A DNA stretch of 64,000 nt from Planctomycetaceae bacterium (GCA_027490145.1 JAIXYQ010000006.1:372001-436000); one strand, 5' to 3'; positions 11,132 through 21,109 are shown, counted from the first letter of the stretch. Translations and numbers: made by a program. Notes: generated from the letters alone by a model not told the origin.

Positions 11132-12471
11132 TCGAGGATGTCGGCCGGGTGCTGGCCTTCGCTGGCCTGACGCTGGAAGAGCCAGGCACGCGTGCAGGCA
11201 GCGATGATCGTGCTGAGCGCAGCGGCGCCGATGAGCGCCGAGGCGATCGTGCGCCAGAAGCCGAGGATCCAGGCCTGTGCAGCGTCGACGGCGTCCATGC
11301 CCATCGTGGTCGGGGCGCGCCACGGTTCGAACGGGACCAGGCGACCCACCGCGCCGATCGCCGGGCCATCATCGATGGTGGTCCAGGCGCTGACCGCGGC
11401 ATCGAATCCGCACGAGACGACGACGTCAGCGGCTGCGGTCGCGAGGACGACGGCCACGAGACCGAGCACAAGGTGCATCAGCGCATGGATCGGTCGCGAC
11501 ATGACCGAGGCGAGTGCGCGCTGCGGGGCCTCGACGGCATCCGCGGCATCGCACGCCACCGCTGGAATCACCAGCGGAAGTGCGACCGTGACCGAGGCAC
11601 CGATGATGATCGCGAGGATGCCCAGGAGCAGCGACAGGCCGAAACCGAGCGCACCAACGAGCCCCGCCACCGGGATCAGTCCGAGCAGTGCGGGCAGCCC
11701 CGCCACCGCGATGCAGACGATCATGCCCACGAGCGGGACGAGGATCGCGCCCACCGCGCTCGGCCGCACCGCGGCGCCCCAGGCGCGCGCCTGGGCCAGG
11801 GTCGGTGCGGGAGCTTCGGACAGATCCAGTGCATTCATGCGGGACAGCACGATGCCGATGGTGGCCATGCCCACCGTGAAGAGCAGGACGAGGTAGCCGG
11901 CAAAGCCCCACGACACCCCGATCGCTTCGCGCGGGAGGTCCCACACGAGCGCACCCAGGCGCTGGGGCAGTCCGGACCACTTGAGCGTGACGGCGTCGCC
12001 GACGAAGGCGAGCAGCCGTGTGCGCAAGGCAAACTCCCACGATTCGAACGCCCCGCGAGGACGAACGGCGGCGATCGCGCGGACGGCCGCCTCGGCACGG
12101 TCGCGGGATTCGGCATCGCTCGCGGCATCGATCGACTCCAGCGAGGCTGAGATCAACGCGGTGAGTTCGGCGGGGCTGGCGCCGGCGACGTCGGCATCGG
12201 GCACGACGCTCAGCGCGGCCGACTCCATGATGCGCCGCGCCTGTTCGAGCGTGTCGGCGTCGAGCGTGCCCGAGGCGATGCCTCGGGGCGAGACGGTCGG
12301 CGCGGTCATCAGGTCCCACAGTGCACCGCCGGACATCCACAGCGCGAGCAGGACCAACGCCACGCACAGGCGTGGCGGCCGCAGTCCTGCCGCGGCGGCG
12401 CCCACGATCCGCTGCGCCGGGAAGACCGATCGGAACGAGACGCCATCGACCTGCACGTGCTGCGTCGGCAT
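11122..12471 (-). CDS. Multi-pass membrane protein, unknown function
   Basis: This 449-residue protein has about six hydrophobic helices: one near residues 35-50, one near 190-210, two or three between 250 and 330, one near 345-365 and one near the C-terminus. Between the first and second helices lies an Ala/Glu/Asp-rich soluble segment. It resembles the YIP1-like or DUF-type membrane proteins common in planctomycetes, but I see no motif that fixes a function. I chose the ATG at 12471 (MPTQHVQVDG). The longer in-frame start at 12660 adds an Arg/Pro-rich stretch that does not look like protein. The gene converges on the S1 gene. Confidence 0.75.
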   Translation of the reverse strand: MPTQHVQVDGVSFRSVFPAQRIVGAAAAGLRPPRLCVALVLLALWMSGGALWDLMTAPTVSPRGIASGTLDADTLEQARRIMESAALSVVPDADVAGASPAELTALISASLESIDAASDAESRDRAEAAVRAIAAVRPRGAFESWEFALRTRLLAFVGDAVTLKWSGLPQRLGALVWDLPREAIGVSWGFAGYLVLLFTVGMATIGIVLSRMNALDLSEAPAPTLAQARAWGAAVRPSAVGAILVPLVGMIVCIAVAGLPALLGLIPVAGLVGALGFGLSLLLGILAIIIGASVTVALPLVIPAVACDAADAVEAPQRALASVMSRPIHALMHLVLGLVAVVLATAAADVVVSCGFDAAVSAWTTIDDGPAIGAVGRLVPFEPWRAPTTMGMDAVDAAQAWILGFWRTIASALIGAAALSTIIAACTRAWLFQRQASEGQHPADILERP

Positions 12472-12590
12472 GGGCCGGAGGATAGTGCGCTCGGCCACAC
12501 GGCCGCGTGTGGGCCGGCGGCGTGATCGCAGGCTGCGTCCGAGCGGCCGCGCTTGGGGCGTTGGGGTGATGGTGGCGCTACCGTTCGTGC

Positions 12591-13103
12591 ATGACCCCGC
12601 ACGACTGGATCCGCATGCTCGAGGGCGTGGCCACGCGATCGGACGCACGGCCCCTGCCACCGGGCATGGACGACGGTCCCCGACGCAACGATGTGGACTC
12701 GATCGCGTGGCGCCGGTGGGTCGAAGCCGGTGAGTTGCCTTGGGACGCCATCAAGCCCACGGGTGCGCTGCTCGAGCAAGGCCCCTTCCGCACGATCGAG
12801 GTCTGGACGGAGACGGAGCTGGCCATGCTTCACCTGCTTGAGCGGGGCGTGCATGGACCGGGTCGGGAGCAGGTCATGGCGCGCCTGGCCGACTGCATCG
12901 AATGGCACCTTGAGCACACGCAGCCAGACAACGCCACCAACAGGCCATGGGCGATGCACGCCTTCATCCTGCATGGCAGCCCCGAGGCGGCGCTCTATGC
13001 CCAGACGCTGCTGCACAACGCGCAGGCCGGCGGCGCGATGGGCGACCCCCTCGTGCAGTGGATCCTGGCCGATGCCCACGGCCGCCTCTGCGCCCGAACG
13101 TGA
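12591..13103 (+). CDS. Hypothetical protein, 170 residues
   Basis: No family is recognised. The protein is soluble, with no signal peptide or membrane helix, and is rich in Trp and Leu. The second half looks alpha-helical (LAMLHLLERGVHG, then AMHAFILHGSPEAALYAQTLL), reminiscent of helical-repeat proteins. Third codon positions are strongly G/C as in the neighbouring genes, which supports real coding. It is transcribed away from the membrane protein at 11122-12471 across a 119-bp gap and toward the dipeptidase gene. Confidence 0.65.
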   Translation: MTPHDWIRMLEGVATRSDARPLPPGMDDGPRRNDVDSIAWRRWVEAGELPWDAIKPTGALLEQGPFRTIEVWTETELAMLHLLERGVHGPGREQVMARLADCIEWHLEHTQPDNATNRPWAMHAFILHGSPEAALYAQTLLHNAQAGGAMGDPLVQWILADAHGRLCART

Positions 13104-13196
13104 TGCCGGAGCGGTGGTCCGCGGTGGTGGTCCGCCGCACGGTTCGCAAGGCCGTCAGCGCGGCGGTCCCGGGAGCGCGCGGCTACGCTTGACGCC

Positions 13197-14597
13197 ATGA
13201 GCATGCAGGTGAATACGGTGTTGGAGCGGCTGAGCGCTGATGAAGCCGGAATGCTGCAGCGGCTGAAGGACTTCCTGGCGTTCGAGAGCATCTCGACGGA
13301 CCCGGCCTTTGCGCCGCGGGTCCGCGCCTGCGCGCAGTGGTTGCTCGAGGACTTGCGCAAGATGGGCTTCAACGGCGCGCTGCATGAGACGCCGGGCCAC
13401 CCGATGGTCGTGGCGTCGCACGACGGCCCGCCGGGCTACGACGGACCGCGCGTCCTCTTCTACGGCCACTACGACGTGCAGCCGGTCGACCCGATCGAGC
13501 TGTGGGAATCACCGCCGTTCGCGGCGGTCGTGGTGGATGGTCCCCGAGGCAAGCGGATCGTGGCGCGCGGCGCCGTGGACGACAAGGGACAGGTCGCGAG
13601 CTTCGTCGAGGCGTGCCGAGCATGGCATGCGACGCACGGCACGCTGCCCTGCGCCGTGACGATGTTCATCGAGGGCGAGGAGGAGTCCGGCAGCGCGAAC
13701 CTCGATCCCTTCATCAAGGCCAACAAGGACCTGCTGAAGGCCGACGTGTGCGTGGTGAGCGACACCGGGATGTGGGATGTGGACACGCCGGCGATCACCA
13801 CCATGCTGCGCGGGCTGGTGTACGTGGACATCACCGTGCGCGGGCCGAGCCGCGACCTGCACTCGGGGCTGTACGGCGGCGCGGTACCGAATCCGATCAA
13901 CGTGCTGGCCTCGATCGTGGCGCAGCTGCACGACGGCGACCGACGCGTGCAGATCCCGGGCTTCTACGACGACGTGCGTGAACTGCCTGCACGCGTGGCC
14001 GCGATGTGGAAGGACCTGCCGTGGGATGACGGCGAGTTCCTCGGCGAGATCGGCCTGGCCAAGGGCTTCGGCGAGTCGGGGCGCAGCACGCTTGAGCGCA
14101 CGTGGAGTCGACCGACCTGCGATTGCAACGGCATCGTGGGCGGCTACACGGGGGCGGGCGCGAAGACCGTGATCGCCTCGCAGGCGAGCGTGAAGCTCAG
14201 CTGCAGGCTCGTGGCCGGGCAGGATCCGAAGAAGATCCTGGCGGGCATCGAGCGCTTCTTCCGCGAACGGCTGCCGGCCGGCTGCACGATGGAGCTGCAC
14301 GAGCACGGCTGCAATCCGGCGATCATGGTGCGGGACGACAGCCCCTACATGAAGGCGGCCGAGAGCGGTCTTCGCCGCGCGTACGGCAAGGCGCCGTACC
14401 TGATCGGTTCGGGCGGCAGCATCCCGGCCGTCGGCACGATCCAGCGCGAACTGGGCATCGATGCCCTGCTCGTGGGCTTCGGTCTCGACGACGACCGGGT
14501 GCACTCGCCCAACGAGAAGTTCGAGCTGAAGTGCTTCATGAACGGAGCCATGAGCCATGCCGCGATGCTGGCCGAGTTCGGTGCGCTGCGCCGCTAG
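13197..14597 (+). CDS. M20 family zinc dipeptidase
   Basis: A cytoplasmic metallopeptidase of the M20/CNDP-dipeptidase group, which hydrolyses dipeptides or similar amides with two zinc ions. The metal and catalytic residues are in place: His91 and Asp93 in GHYDVQP, Asp128 in GAVDDKG, Glu161/Glu162 in IEGEEESGS, an Asp in VVSDTGMW, and a His in DRVHSPNEKF near the C-terminus. The 466-residue length is normal. The dimerisation (lid) domain lies between about residues 200 and 330. Its 3' end overlaps the next gene, which suggests cotranscription. Confidence 0.93.
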   Translation: MSMQVNTVLERLSADEAGMLQRLKDFLAFESISTDPAFAPRVRACAQWLLEDLRKMGFNGALHETPGHPMVVASHDGPPGYDGPRVLFYGHYDVQPVDPIELWESPPFAAVVVDGPRGKRIVARGAVDDKGQVASFVEACRAWHATHGTLPCAVTMFIEGEEESGSANLDPFIKANKDLLKADVCVVSDTGMWDVDTPAITTMLRGLVYVDITVRGPSRDLHSGLYGGAVPNPINVLASIVAQLHDGDRRVQIPGFYDDVRELPARVAAMWKDLPWDDGEFLGEIGLAKGFGESGRSTLERTWSRPTCDCNGIVGGYTGAGAKTVIASQASVKLSCRLVAGQDPKKILAGIERFFRERLPAGCTMELHEHGCNPAIMVRDDSPYMKAAESGLRRAYGKAPYLIGSGGSIPAVGTIQRELGIDALLVGFGLDDDRVHSPNEKFELKCFMNGAMSHAAMLAEFGALRR

Positions 14598-17100
14598 CGC
14601 GATCGCTGCGGCGGCCGTGGCCGCCACGGCATCCGGGGACCTGGTGCTCGAGCGCGCCGGGTTCGCGGATGTGGTGCGCTTCGGCGGCATCGTGCCCCTG
14701 CAGCTCCAGGCCTCCCTGCCGGCCGGCGACGACCGTGAGGGCGTCGATGCCGAGGTGGTGGTCGAGATCCCCAACGTGGATGGCGACATTGCGGAGTACT
14801 CGGTCCGCAGTGTGCTGTCGTCCGGGGCGACGTCGATCTGGGTGTATCCCTCCATCGCCTCGGGCGTGTCGGGCAAGCCGATCACGCTGGCGACCTACGA
14901 GCGTGATGACGGGCGACGAGGACGACTGCTCGAGCGGCTGCAGGTTGCGGTCGAGCAACCCACGCGCGGCGCCATGCAGGTCGATCCCACGGTCGACATC
15001 GTCGGCGTGGTCGCCGGCGGGCACTGCGGGATGGCCGCGTGGAATCCCGGCCAGCAGTCGCCGTGCCTCGGTGGCTACGTGACCGTGGGTGAGATCCGCG
15101 AGACCGAGCACCTTCCCGACCGGGTCGAGGGCTGGTCAGGATTCAAGGCCGTGGTCTGGGCAGGCGCGCCGCTGGGCTCGCTGCTGCCCGCGCAGGACAA
15201 GGCGCTTCGAGCGTGGGTCGAGGGTGGCGGCCGGTTGATCCTGCAGGTCTCGGCCGCTGCCGATGGCTTCTCCATCGATGCGCCGCAGCCCGAGTGGATC
15301 AAGGATGCACTGAAGGGCTTGGCCTGGACGCGCGTGGAGGAGGTGAAGGCGAGCACCCTCGCACCGGTCATCTCGTCGCAGCGGCTTGAACTCCGCAAGG
15401 ATGGCACGCAGCCACTGACCACCTTCAGCGAGTGCAGCGCGCCGTGGGTTGAACTGGTGGCGATGCCCGTGCCGCGCGCGTGGAACGGCGTGCCCGAGCC
15501 TCGCCGCGACACGCTTGATGGCGCATGCGTCGTGGTGGAGCGACCGCTGGGCTCGGGAACGCTGGTGGTGAGCGGCCTTGATGCTGATGCGCTGAATCGA
15601 CGCCGCTACGTGGACGGCGACCTTCCCGAAGCGGACATCTGGTGGAACCGCATCATGGGACGTCGCGGCGACACGCCGCCGCGTTCGCGGATGCGCGAGT
15701 GGAAGGACGCGCAGCCTTCACCGATCGAGGCCAACCCGCGGCGCATCGTGATCGGCGGCAGCGAGTTCTTCAACGCGTTCATCGGCATGCGCTCGACGGC
15801 GTCGAACCTGACGTCGATCTCGATCCTGATCTTCGCGGCGTACTGGTTGCTCGCCGGTCCGGTCTCGTTCTACGTCCTGCGGCACCGCAAGCAGGAACGG
15901 TGGAGCTGGTTGGCCTTCGTGGGGATCGCCTGTGCGTTCGGTGCGGTGGCCTGGCTGGCGGGCGCCGTGCTGCGGCAGGCCGATGCGCGCGGCCAGCACC
16001 TGACGGTCATCGACGCCGTGGTGCTCCCGGGCAGCCTGCCCGGAACGCAGCCGCCGGTGCGCATGCACACCTGGCTGAGCGCCTTCCTGCCGAACTACGG
16101 AACGGCAGACGTCGCGCTGCCCGGCGGCCAGGGTGTGCTGCGTCCCTTCTCGCCCGTCGGCGACGATGGCGAGTTCCCCGACGCGACCCGATACACCGTG
16201 CAGGCGTCGCGACCGGGTTCGCTCACGCTTCCTGCGCGCGCCACGGCCACGATGGTGGCCGGCTCGTGGAACGGCGACCTGCCCTCGGCATGGCGAGGGC
16301 TGCCTGCCGTGAGCGGCGCGCCGCTGCAGCAGACGGCCAACGCCACACGCTCGGCCGATGCGGCACCGGCGAGCTACCTCACCGGCAGGCTCAAGCATGG
16401 ACTGCCCGCTGCCTTGACCGACGTGCTGGTGCTGCACGTGACCCCGTTCAGGCCTGCGCCGCCGCGTTTCAACGAGCGGGCCACGGCTGCCACGAAGGCC
16501 GTGCCGGTCACGCCAAGCGATGCGATGCCGAGCATGGTGCTCGCTGCCAGGCTCACGTCGCCCTGGGAGCCGGGTACCGAGCTCGAACTGGCCAATGTGC
16601 TCTATCCACCGGTCCAGGGTCGGCAGGATCGTGCCCTCCCGGTCATCGATCCGGTCGATCCCGGTGTGCTGGGGTTGGACACGTTCCTGGATGCGGGGCT
16701 GATCGCGCCCCTGCGCCAGGCGTTTGCGCCGCTTTCGACGAGTGGCTCGCTCAGCGAGAAGGTCGCACGCGAACACCTGACGATGATGAGCCTGTACGGC
16801 ATGCTGCCGGATCCGCGCTGGTGGGCCGCTGCCGCAGCCACGCGCGGCCCCACCGAGAACGAAGTCGCCGTGCAGCGTGTGGCCGGCCATGCGCTGGACC
16901 TGGGACCCTGGTGCTCCCGCCCCTGCGTGATCGTGATGGGGTTCCTGACCATCGATCCCGACGAGGCGAACCTCGACGGCAGCCCATTGCCGATCACCAT
17001 CGACGGCGACACGGTGCCCATGTCAGGCACGACGCTCGTGCGCGTGATCCTCCCCCTGCCCCAGGTCGATGCCTTGGTGCCGGCAACGATGGTCCGCTGA
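14557..17100 (+). CDS. Large membrane-anchored protein upstream of an ABC ATPase
   Basis: This 847-residue exported protein has a hydrophobic N-terminal segment (about residues 10-26) likely to be a signal peptide. A beta-rich domain and a domain near residues 150-330 follow, the latter having the look of a glutamine-amidotransferase-like fold (AVVWAGAPLGSL, WVEGGGRLILQVS). There are two membrane helices at about 418-441 and 449-472, then a long periplasmic C-terminal half. Similar architectures accompany GldG-type ABC systems, which is inference. The start at 14557 overlaps the dipeptidase gene by 41 bp. A GTG at 14581 is an equally good start and leaves a shorter n-region. An ABC ATPase follows after 27 bp. 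Confidence 0.8.
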   Translation: MPRCWPSSVRCAASAIAAAAVAATASGDLVLERAGFADVVRFGGIVPLQLQASLPAGDDREGVDAEVVVEIPNVDGDIAEYSVRSVLSSGATSIWVYPSIASGVSGKPITLATYERDDGRRGRLLERLQVAVEQPTRGAMQVDPTVDIVGVVAGGHCGMAAWNPGQQSPCLGGYVTVGEIRETEHLPDRVEGWSGFKAVVWAGAPLGSLLPAQDKALRAWVEGGGRLILQVSAAADGFSIDAPQPEWIKDALKGLAWTRVEEVKASTLAPVISSQRLELRKDGTQPLTTFSECSAPWVELVAMPVPRAWNGVPEPRRDTLDGACVVVERPLGSGTLVVSGLDADALNRRRYVDGDLPEADIWWNRIMGRRGDTPPRSRMREWKDAQPSPIEANPRRIVIGGSEFFNAFIGMRSTASNLTSISILIFAAYWLLAGPVSFYVLRHRKQERWSWLAFVGIACAFGAVAWLAGAVLRQADARGQHLTVIDAVVLPGSLPGTQPPVRMHTWLSAFLPNYGTADVALPGGQGVLRPFSPVGDDGEFPDATRYTVQASRPGSLTLPARATATMVAGSWNGDLPSAWRGLPAVSGAPLQQTANATRSADAAPASYLTGRLKHGLPAALTDVLVLHVTPFRPAPPRFNERATAATKAVPVTPSDAMPSMVLAARLTSPWEPGTELELANVLYPPVQGRQDRALPVIDPVDPGVLGLDTFLDAGLIAPLRQAFAPLSTSGSLSEKVAREHLTMMSLYGMLPDPRWWAAAAATRGPTENEVAVQRVAGHALDLGPWCSRPCVIVMGFLTIDPDEANLDGSPLPITIDGDTVPMSGTTLVRVILPLPQVDALVPATMVR

Positions 17101-17127
17101 AGTGGCGCTGCTACGATCCCCGAAGCC

Positions 17128-18075
17128 ATGGCGATGATCGAGACCGTCAACCTGACGAAGAAGTACGGGGAGTTGACGGCCCTGGACAACCTCAACCTGA
17201 AGATCGAGCAGGGTTCCTGCTTCGGCTTCATCGGCCCCAACGGCGCAGGCAAGACGACCACGATCAAGATCCTGGCCACGCTGCTCAAGCCCAGCTGGGG
17301 CGAGGCGCGCATCGACGGCAAGACCGTCGGCTACCAGAATGCCCTGATCCGCCCGGTGATCGGCTACGTGCCCGACTTCATGGGCGCCTACGACGACATG
17401 CTCGTGCAGGAGTACCTGGAGTTCTTCGCGAGCTGCTACGGGATCCACGGCGATGCCCGCCGCAAGGCCGTCTCGGACGTGCTCGAGCTCACCGACCTGA
17501 CCGGCAAGACGCTGGCCGAGGTGAACGGGCTCTCGCGCGGCATGCAGCAGCGGCTCTCGGTGGCCCGGGTGCTGCTGCACGATCCCAAGGTCCTGCTGCT
17601 GGACGAGCCCTCGAGCGGGCTCGACCCCCGCGCGCGCATCGAGATGCGTGAACTCCTCAAGGAGCTGCGCGCGATGGGCAAGACCATCATCATCTCGAGC
17701 CACATCCTGTTCGAGCTCGCCGAGCTCTGCACCCACGTGGGGATCGTCGAGCAGGGCAAGCTCGTCTACAGCGGTCCGATGTCCGACATCATGTCGAAGA
17801 CCGCGGTCGGGCACGTGGTACACGTCGTCGTGGACGAGCGCCCCAAGGAGGCGGCGGCCCTGCTGGCCAAGGTTCCGGGCGTGACCAAGGTCGACCTGCA
17901 GCGCGAGGATGCACTCGTGCGCATCGAGGTGCACCTGGATGCAGCCGCGGCCACCGTGCTGAGCGACCTGCCCAACCGCCTGATCGCGCAGGGCTTCCGC
18001 GTGCGCCGCTTCACCGAGGAACGCCCCGACCTGGAGACGGCCTTCATGCGACTGACCAAGGGACTGGTGTCATGA
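17128..18075 (+). CDS. ABC transporter ATP-binding protein
   Basis: A cytoplasmic ABC ATPase with Walker A GPNGAGKTTT (about residues 37-46), Q-loop region, signature LSRGMQQR, Walker B VLLLDEPSSGLD and switch His in IISSHI. The extra ~80 residues at the C-terminus and overall sequence resemble the GldA/NatA/CcmA-type exporters rather than importers. No classical multi-pass permease is encoded next to it. The preceding two-helix membrane protein is the only candidate partner in this window. Its stop overlaps the NAD kinase start (ATGA). Confidence 0.93.
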   Translation: MAMIETVNLTKKYGELTALDNLNLKIEQGSCFGFIGPNGAGKTTTIKILATLLKPSWGEARIDGKTVGYQNALIRPVIGYVPDFMGAYDDMLVQEYLEFFASCYGIHGDARRKAVSDVLELTDLTGKTLAEVNGLSRGMQQRLSVARVLLHDPKVLLLDEPSSGLDPRARIEMRELLKELRAMGKTIIISSHILFELAELCTHVGIVEQGKLVYSGPMSDIMSKTAVGHVVHVVVDERPKEAAALLAKVPGVTKVDLQREDALVRIEVHLDAAAATVLSDLPNRLIAQGFRVRRFTEERPDLETAFMRLTKGLVS

Positions 18076-18920
18076 GCCGCGCACGCACAGCCATCGCGGT
18101 CGGTCGCACGCGCGATGGCCGGCCGACCATGATCGACGAGGTCCGCGCGATCGTCGCGCAGCACGCCGACATCGTCGCTGAGTTCGCCGTCGATGCTCCG
18201 CATGACCCGCGCGTGGGCTTCGACCGGCTCGTGAGCGTGGGCGGCGACGGAACGCTCATCGCGCAGTGCCGCCGGCTGGCGGGGACGGGCGTCCCGGTGG
18301 TCGGCGTGAACAACGGTCGGCTGGGGTTCCTCGCGGAGTTCGACCTCACCTCGCTCGAGGCCCACGCGCCGAGCATCTTCGGGCCGAGCCCGCTCGTGCG
18401 GCACCGCATGCTGCTCGAGGTGCGCGTGGTCGCGCGCGATGGATCGCTGAGCGCATCGCACGTGGCCATGAACGATGCCGTGGTGACCGCGGGGCCGCCG
18501 TACCACATGATCGAGCTGCGGCTGGGGCTCAACGGCGAGGACGGTCCGGTGATCGACGGCGACGGCTGCATCGTGAGCACGCCCGTGGGCAGCACGGCCT
18601 ACAACGCCAGCGCCGGCGGCCCGGTGGTGCATCCCGACACCGAGGTGCTCATCGTGACCCCCGAAGCTGCGCACAGCCTCGCCTTCCGCCCGGTCGTGGT
18701 GCCCAGCCACACGGATGTCCGGCTCGACCTGATGCGCGCCAACCCGGGTACATCCCTGCTCTGCGACGGCATCCCGGTCGAGAGCCTGAAGGTCGGCGAC
18801 ACGGTCGTCGTGAGCCGGCATCACCACATGGCGCGCCTCATCGCCAACCCCGACTGTTCCTACCTGCACACGCTGTCGCAGAAGCTGCGTTGGGCCGCGC
18901 CCCCCGACTACCGGGGCTGA
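18072..18920 (+). CDS. nadK: NAD kinase
   Basis: Phosphorylates NAD to NADP with ATP in the cytoplasm. The family motifs are present: GGDGT at residues 57-61, the MNDAVV segment (usually NE/ND) at about 133, and STPVGSTAYNASAGGP at about 168-183. The length of 282 residues is normal. The start codon overlaps the stop of the ABC ATPase gene by four bases, so the pair is probably translationally coupled. serS follows after 39 bp. Confidence 0.96.
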   Translation: MSRARTAIAVGRTRDGRPTMIDEVRAIVAQHADIVAEFAVDAPHDPRVGFDRLVSVGGDGTLIAQCRRLAGTGVPVVGVNNGRLGFLAEFDLTSLEAHAPSIFGPSPLVRHRMLLEVRVVARDGSLSASHVAMNDAVVTAGPPYHMIELRLGLNGEDGPVIDGDGCIVSTPVGSTAYNASAGGPVVHPDTEVLIVTPEAAHSLAFRPVVVPSHTDVRLDLMRANPGTSLLCDGIPVESLKVGDTVVVSRHHHMARLIANPDCSYLHTLSQKLRWAAPPDYRG

Positions 18921-18959
18921 ACGGACGCCCCGCGGGGAGTCCGTACACTCCGCGCGACC

Positions 18960-20357
18960 ATGATCGACATCAAGGCCTTCCGTGACGATCCCGAGCGCTT
19001 CCGTGCCGGAGCCCGCGACAAGGGCATGACCTGCGAGTTCGACCGCCTCATCGCGCTCGATGACGCACGCCGTCGCATCCTGACCGAGCTCGAAGGCAAG
19101 CGGGCCGAGCAGAACCGCATCAGCAAGGAGATCGGGCCGCAGATCGGGAAGGCCAAGGGCGCGCTGAAGTCGGCGGCCGACGCCGACCGAGCCCGGCTCG
19201 AGGCCGAACTGCGTGACCTCGAGGCCAAGCCGCTTGCGCTGAAGAACCAGGTCGCCGTGCTCGAGTCGGAACTGCAGCGCATCGAACCCGATTGGCATGC
19301 CGTGCTGCTGACGATCCCGCAGCCGCCGGCGGCCGACGTGCCCAAGGGCAAGGGCAGCGAGGACAACGTGGAGATCCGGCGGTGGAACCCGGCCGGCTTC
19401 GATGCATCGAAGCCGTTCGCGGCCAATCGCGGGTTCACGCCGCGCGGGCACCTCGATCTCGTGAAGCAGCACCGCATGGTCGACTTCGAGCGCGGCGTGA
19501 AGATGGCCGGCACGCGCCACTATGCGCTCACCGGCTGGGGCATGCGCCTGCACCAGGCCGTGCTGCGCATGGCGTTCGACTTCATGACCGTCGAGAACGG
19601 GTTCACGGCGGTCGGCGTGCCGGTCATCGTGAAGGAAGAGTGCATGGTCGGCACGGGCTTCTTCCCGGCCGGTCGCGAGCAGGCATACCACATCGAGGAA
19701 TCCAAGCGCGGATCGGGCCATGACCTGTTCCTGACCGGCACCGGCGAGGTCGGGCTCATGGGCCTGCACGCCGACGAGATCCTGTCGCACGACGACCTGC
19801 CGCTGCGCTACACCACGGTGAGCACCTGCTTCCGACGCGAGGCCGGTGCCGCAGGCAAGGACACGGCCGGGCTGTACCGAATCCACCAGTTCGACAAGGT
19901 CGAGCAGGTCGTGGTCTGCAAGGCAGACGACGCCGAGAGCCGAGCCTGGCATGCGCGCATGCTGGGCTACGTCGAGTCGCTCCTGCAGCGGCTCGAACTC
20001 CCCTATCGCCTGCTGCAGTGCTGCAGCGGCGATCTTGGCGTGAAGAACGAGGACATGATCGACGTGGAGTGCTGGATGCCCGGACGCGGCGAGGCCGGCA
20101 GCGACGGCGTGCCGACCGGCGCGTACGGCGAGACGCATAGCGCCAGCCGCTTGGGCGATTTCCAGTGCCGTCGACTGAACCTTCGGTACCGCGACGAGCA
20201 GGGACGCATCCACTTTGCGTACGCGCTCAACAACACGGTGCTTGCCAGCCCGCGCATCCTGATCCCGCTGCTGGAGATCCATCAGCAGCAGGATGGATCG
20301 ATCGCGATCCCTGCAGCCCTGCGTCCGTACCTGGGCGGCGCGGAGAGGATCGGCTGA
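18960..20357 (+). CDS. serS: Seryl-tRNA synthetase
   Basis: Charges tRNA-Ser with serine. The N-terminal ~110 residues form the typical long two-helix coiled-coil arm that grips the tRNA's variable arm. The class II catalytic domain follows, with a motif 2 segment FRREAGAAGKDTAGLYRIHQF at about residue 290 and a motif 3 segment with NNTVLASPRILIPLLE and ALRPYLGG near the C-terminus. In motif 3 the usual GTALA..R is replaced by NNTVLASPR, which keeps the arginine. The 465-residue length is slightly above the usual ~430. The stop is three bases from the next gene. Confidence 0.96.
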   Translation: MIDIKAFRDDPERFRAGARDKGMTCEFDRLIALDDARRRILTELEGKRAEQNRISKEIGPQIGKAKGALKSAADADRARLEAELRDLEAKPLALKNQVAVLESELQRIEPDWHAVLLTIPQPPAADVPKGKGSEDNVEIRRWNPAGFDASKPFAANRGFTPRGHLDLVKQHRMVDFERGVKMAGTRHYALTGWGMRLHQAVLRMAFDFMTVENGFTAVGVPVIVKEECMVGTGFFPAGREQAYHIEESKRGSGHDLFLTGTGEVGLMGLHADEILSHDDLPLRYTTVSTCFRREAGAAGKDTAGLYRIHQFDKVEQVVVCKADDAESRAWHARMLGYVESLLQRLELPYRLLQCCSGDLGVKNEDMIDVECWMPGRGEAGSDGVPTGAYGETHSASRLGDFQCRRLNLRYRDEQGRIHFAYALNNTVLASPRILIPLLEIHQQQDGSIAIPAALRPYLGGAERIG

Positions 20358-20360
20358 GCC

Positions 20361-21089
20361 ATGCGGCTGCGATGGGGTCGACGATCGTCTGGTCGCGCCC
20401 CGAGCGCCATGACCGAGGCCGCTGCGCGCAGGACGGCGTGGGCCATCACGGCGATCACGGTCATCTTCATGGCCGTCGGCGGCTTCTTCGTCGTGCAGGG
20501 CGTGCACGAGTGGATGCTCGCGAAGGCGAGCGCCGCATGGCCCACCGTGACCGGCACGGTGACGCACAGCGAGGTCACGCGCCACACCAGCACGAGCAAG
20601 GGCCGGACACGGATCAGCTACAGCGCGCGGATCGAGTTCGACTACGAGATCGACGGCGTGACGATTCGAGGCGATCGCCTGACCTACAAGGTCACCTCGT
20701 CGTCGCAGTCGGGTGCGCAGGAGACCGTCGATCGCCATCCGGTCGGATCGACGGTGACGGTGTCGTACGACCCCGACGATCGCACCCGCGCCGTGCTTGA
20801 ACCCGGCTGGGATTGGTCCAATGCGATCCCTGTCGGGGTCGGTCTGTTCGCGATTGCCTTCGCCGGCTTCATCCGATGGCTCGTGCTTCGCGCCATGCGC
20901 AAGGCCGTGCAGCGGATGAAGGACCTTCAGGCGCAGGGCATCGATCCGGACTCGATCCCCGATGATGCCCAGCTTGCGAAGGCCCAACCCGACGCAACGG
21001 CGGTCGGGCCCTCGCCGAGCGGATCCCAGGGTTCGGGGCCCGTGGAGCTCAAGCCCACGTTCCATGACGACCTGCCCGGCTCCCGGTGA
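20361..21089 (+). CDS. DUF3592 membrane protein
   Basis: This 242-residue protein has one membrane helix at about residues 28-50 and a second at about 155-177. Between them is a beta-rich extracytoplasmic domain with the DUF3592 look: WPTVTGTVTHSEV, then FDYEIDGVTIRGDRL and GSTVTVSYDPDDRTRAVL. The C-terminal tail is short, charged and cytoplasmic. The function of the family is unknown. It starts three bases after serS and its stop (TGA, 21087-21089) overlaps a GTG of the next frame. An ATG at 20409 is an alternative start that would drop an Arg-rich stretch. Confidence 0.82.
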   Translation: MRLRWGRRSSGRAPSAMTEAAARRTAWAITAITVIFMAVGGFFVVQGVHEWMLAKASAAWPTVTGTVTHSEVTRHTSTSKGRTRISYSARIEFDYEIDGVTIRGDRLTYKVTSSSQSGAQETVDRHPVGSTVTVSYDPDDRTRAVLEPGWDWSNAIPVGVGLFAIAFAGFIRWLVLRAMRKAVQRMKDLQAQGIDPDSIPDDAQLAKAQPDATAVGPSPSGSQGSGPVELKPTFHDDLPGSR

Positions 21090-21109
21090 CGGCGCACTAC
21101 CATCGCGGC

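Noticed and set aside
11320-11345. A GGTTCGAAC sequence reminiscent of a tRNA T-arm
   Set aside because: No acceptor, D or anticodon arm can be built around it, and it lies inside a coding gene.
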